From an uncultured Oscillospiraceae bacterium (lineage in GTDB: Bacteria > Bacillota > Clostridia > Oscillospirales > Ruminococcaceae): a stretch of DNA of 24,438 bases. The stretch covers positions 1 through 24,438 of the forward strand of contig UQGL01000031.1 of NCBI GenBank assembly GCA_900540595.1, in the 5' to 3' direction. Both the position numbers and the translations under genes were made by a program. How positions within the stretch are numbered: the first letter of the stretch is position 1; the number at the start of each line of letters is the position of its first letter. Under the pieces are notes generated by a model. That model was not told where the DNA came from, searched no databases, and worked only from the letters and a program-made list of their open reading frames with translations. Positions 24,308 to 24,438 of the stretch are shown here, one piece after another.

Positions 24308-24438
24308 ATGAGCAAATTGACCGTAACCATCCGGGATGACCTGCACCAGAAAATCCGTGAAGAACTGGAACGACAGGGCATCACCACATCGCAGTTCATT
24401 GAACAGGCCGTAACCACATTTTTTGAGAAACCGAAGGG
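24308..24438 (+). CDS. Ribbon-helix-helix domain protein, 5' part only
   Basis: The gene runs off the window after 43 codons. The visible part (SKLTVTIRDDLHQKIREEL, then GITTSQFIEQAVTTFFEK) has the pattern of a MetJ/Arc/CopG-type ribbon-helix-helix DNA-binding domain: an N-terminal beta strand, a charged helix, a Gly turn and a second helix. The ribosome binding site AAAGGAG is at 24294-24300. Proteins starting this way are frequent on integrative elements and plasmids of gut Clostridia, as copy-number or transfer regulators, antitoxins or relaxosome accessories. Full length and role cannot be told from this window. Confidence 0.7.
   Translation, partial: MSKLTVTIRDDLHQKIREELERQGITTSQFIEQAVTTFFEKPK

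Larger units (their letters stand above)
22619..24438. mobile_element. Putative left part of an integrated plasmid or integrative element
   Basis: Immediately after tRNA-Cys the content changes from conserved chromosomal genes to an AT-rich, hairpin-dense gap and then to plasmid-type maintenance genes: a ParM-like actin, a ParR-like protein and a small ribbon-helix-helix protein. tRNA 3' ends are common integration targets, and ParMR-type pairs occur on integrative elements of gut Clostridia. No integrase, relaxase or duplicated tRNA end is visible, so the left border is a guess and the right border lies beyond the window. Confidence 0.45.

Overview
This window is chromosomal DNA of a fairly GC-rich Firmicute, most likely an Oscillospiraceae/Ruminococcaceae gut anaerobe of the Faecalibacterium, Gemmiger or Subdoligranulum type. 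The lineage is inferred from the Clostridia gene order rplS-lepB-rbgA-rnhB-yraN, a CIRCE-controlled groESL, AGGAGG-type ribosome binding sites, GC-rich codon third positions and the style of the intergenic palindromes. No marker gene settles the genus. All protein genes supported here lie on the plus strand.

Layout. (1) 156-2646: a two-gene radical-SAM pair (TIGR03960-type enzyme plus TIGR03936/DUF2344-type partner). (2) 2711-5714: a promoter and structured leader, then rplS, lepB, rbgA, rnhB and yraN, mostly overlapping, covering translation, secretion, ribosome assembly and RNA/DNA maintenance. (3) 5741-8078: a palindromic repeat element, thrC and a COG1768-type metallophosphoesterase. (4) 8167-11724: tig, clpP and clpX. 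(5) 11753-13890: groES-groEL behind a perfect CIRCE operator. (6) 13931-16120: a VanZ-like membrane protein and a small class B penicillin-binding protein. (7) 16166-21969: a lipid kinase, lon, engB, a methyltransferase and hslO (Hsp33). Regions 4, 5 and 7 together form a proteostasis neighbourhood: ribosome-bound chaperone, ATP-dependent proteases, chaperonin and redox-activated chaperone.

(8) 21989-22654: a tRNA operon with a near-consensus promoter, in the order Gly(GCC)-Val(TAC)-Asp(GTC)-Phe(GAA)-Gly(GCC)-Cys(GCA). The two Gly genes are identical, and a strong terminator hairpin lies between the second Gly and Cys. (9) 22655-24438: an AT-rich, hairpin-rich gap of about 300 bases, then a plasmid-type segregation pair (ParM-like actin and a ParR-like protein) and the start of a ribbon-helix-helix protein cut by the window edge. 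This looks like the beginning of an integrated plasmid or integrative element next to the tRNA cluster. The far end and any integrase lie outside the window.

Most of the window is conserved housekeeping sequence. The least explained parts are the tRNA/ParMR junction, where 11-base-phased GTTTTCA repeats may be a centromere and stacked terminators may bound a small RNA; the tandem-hairpin rplS leader; and the two intergenic palindrome families.
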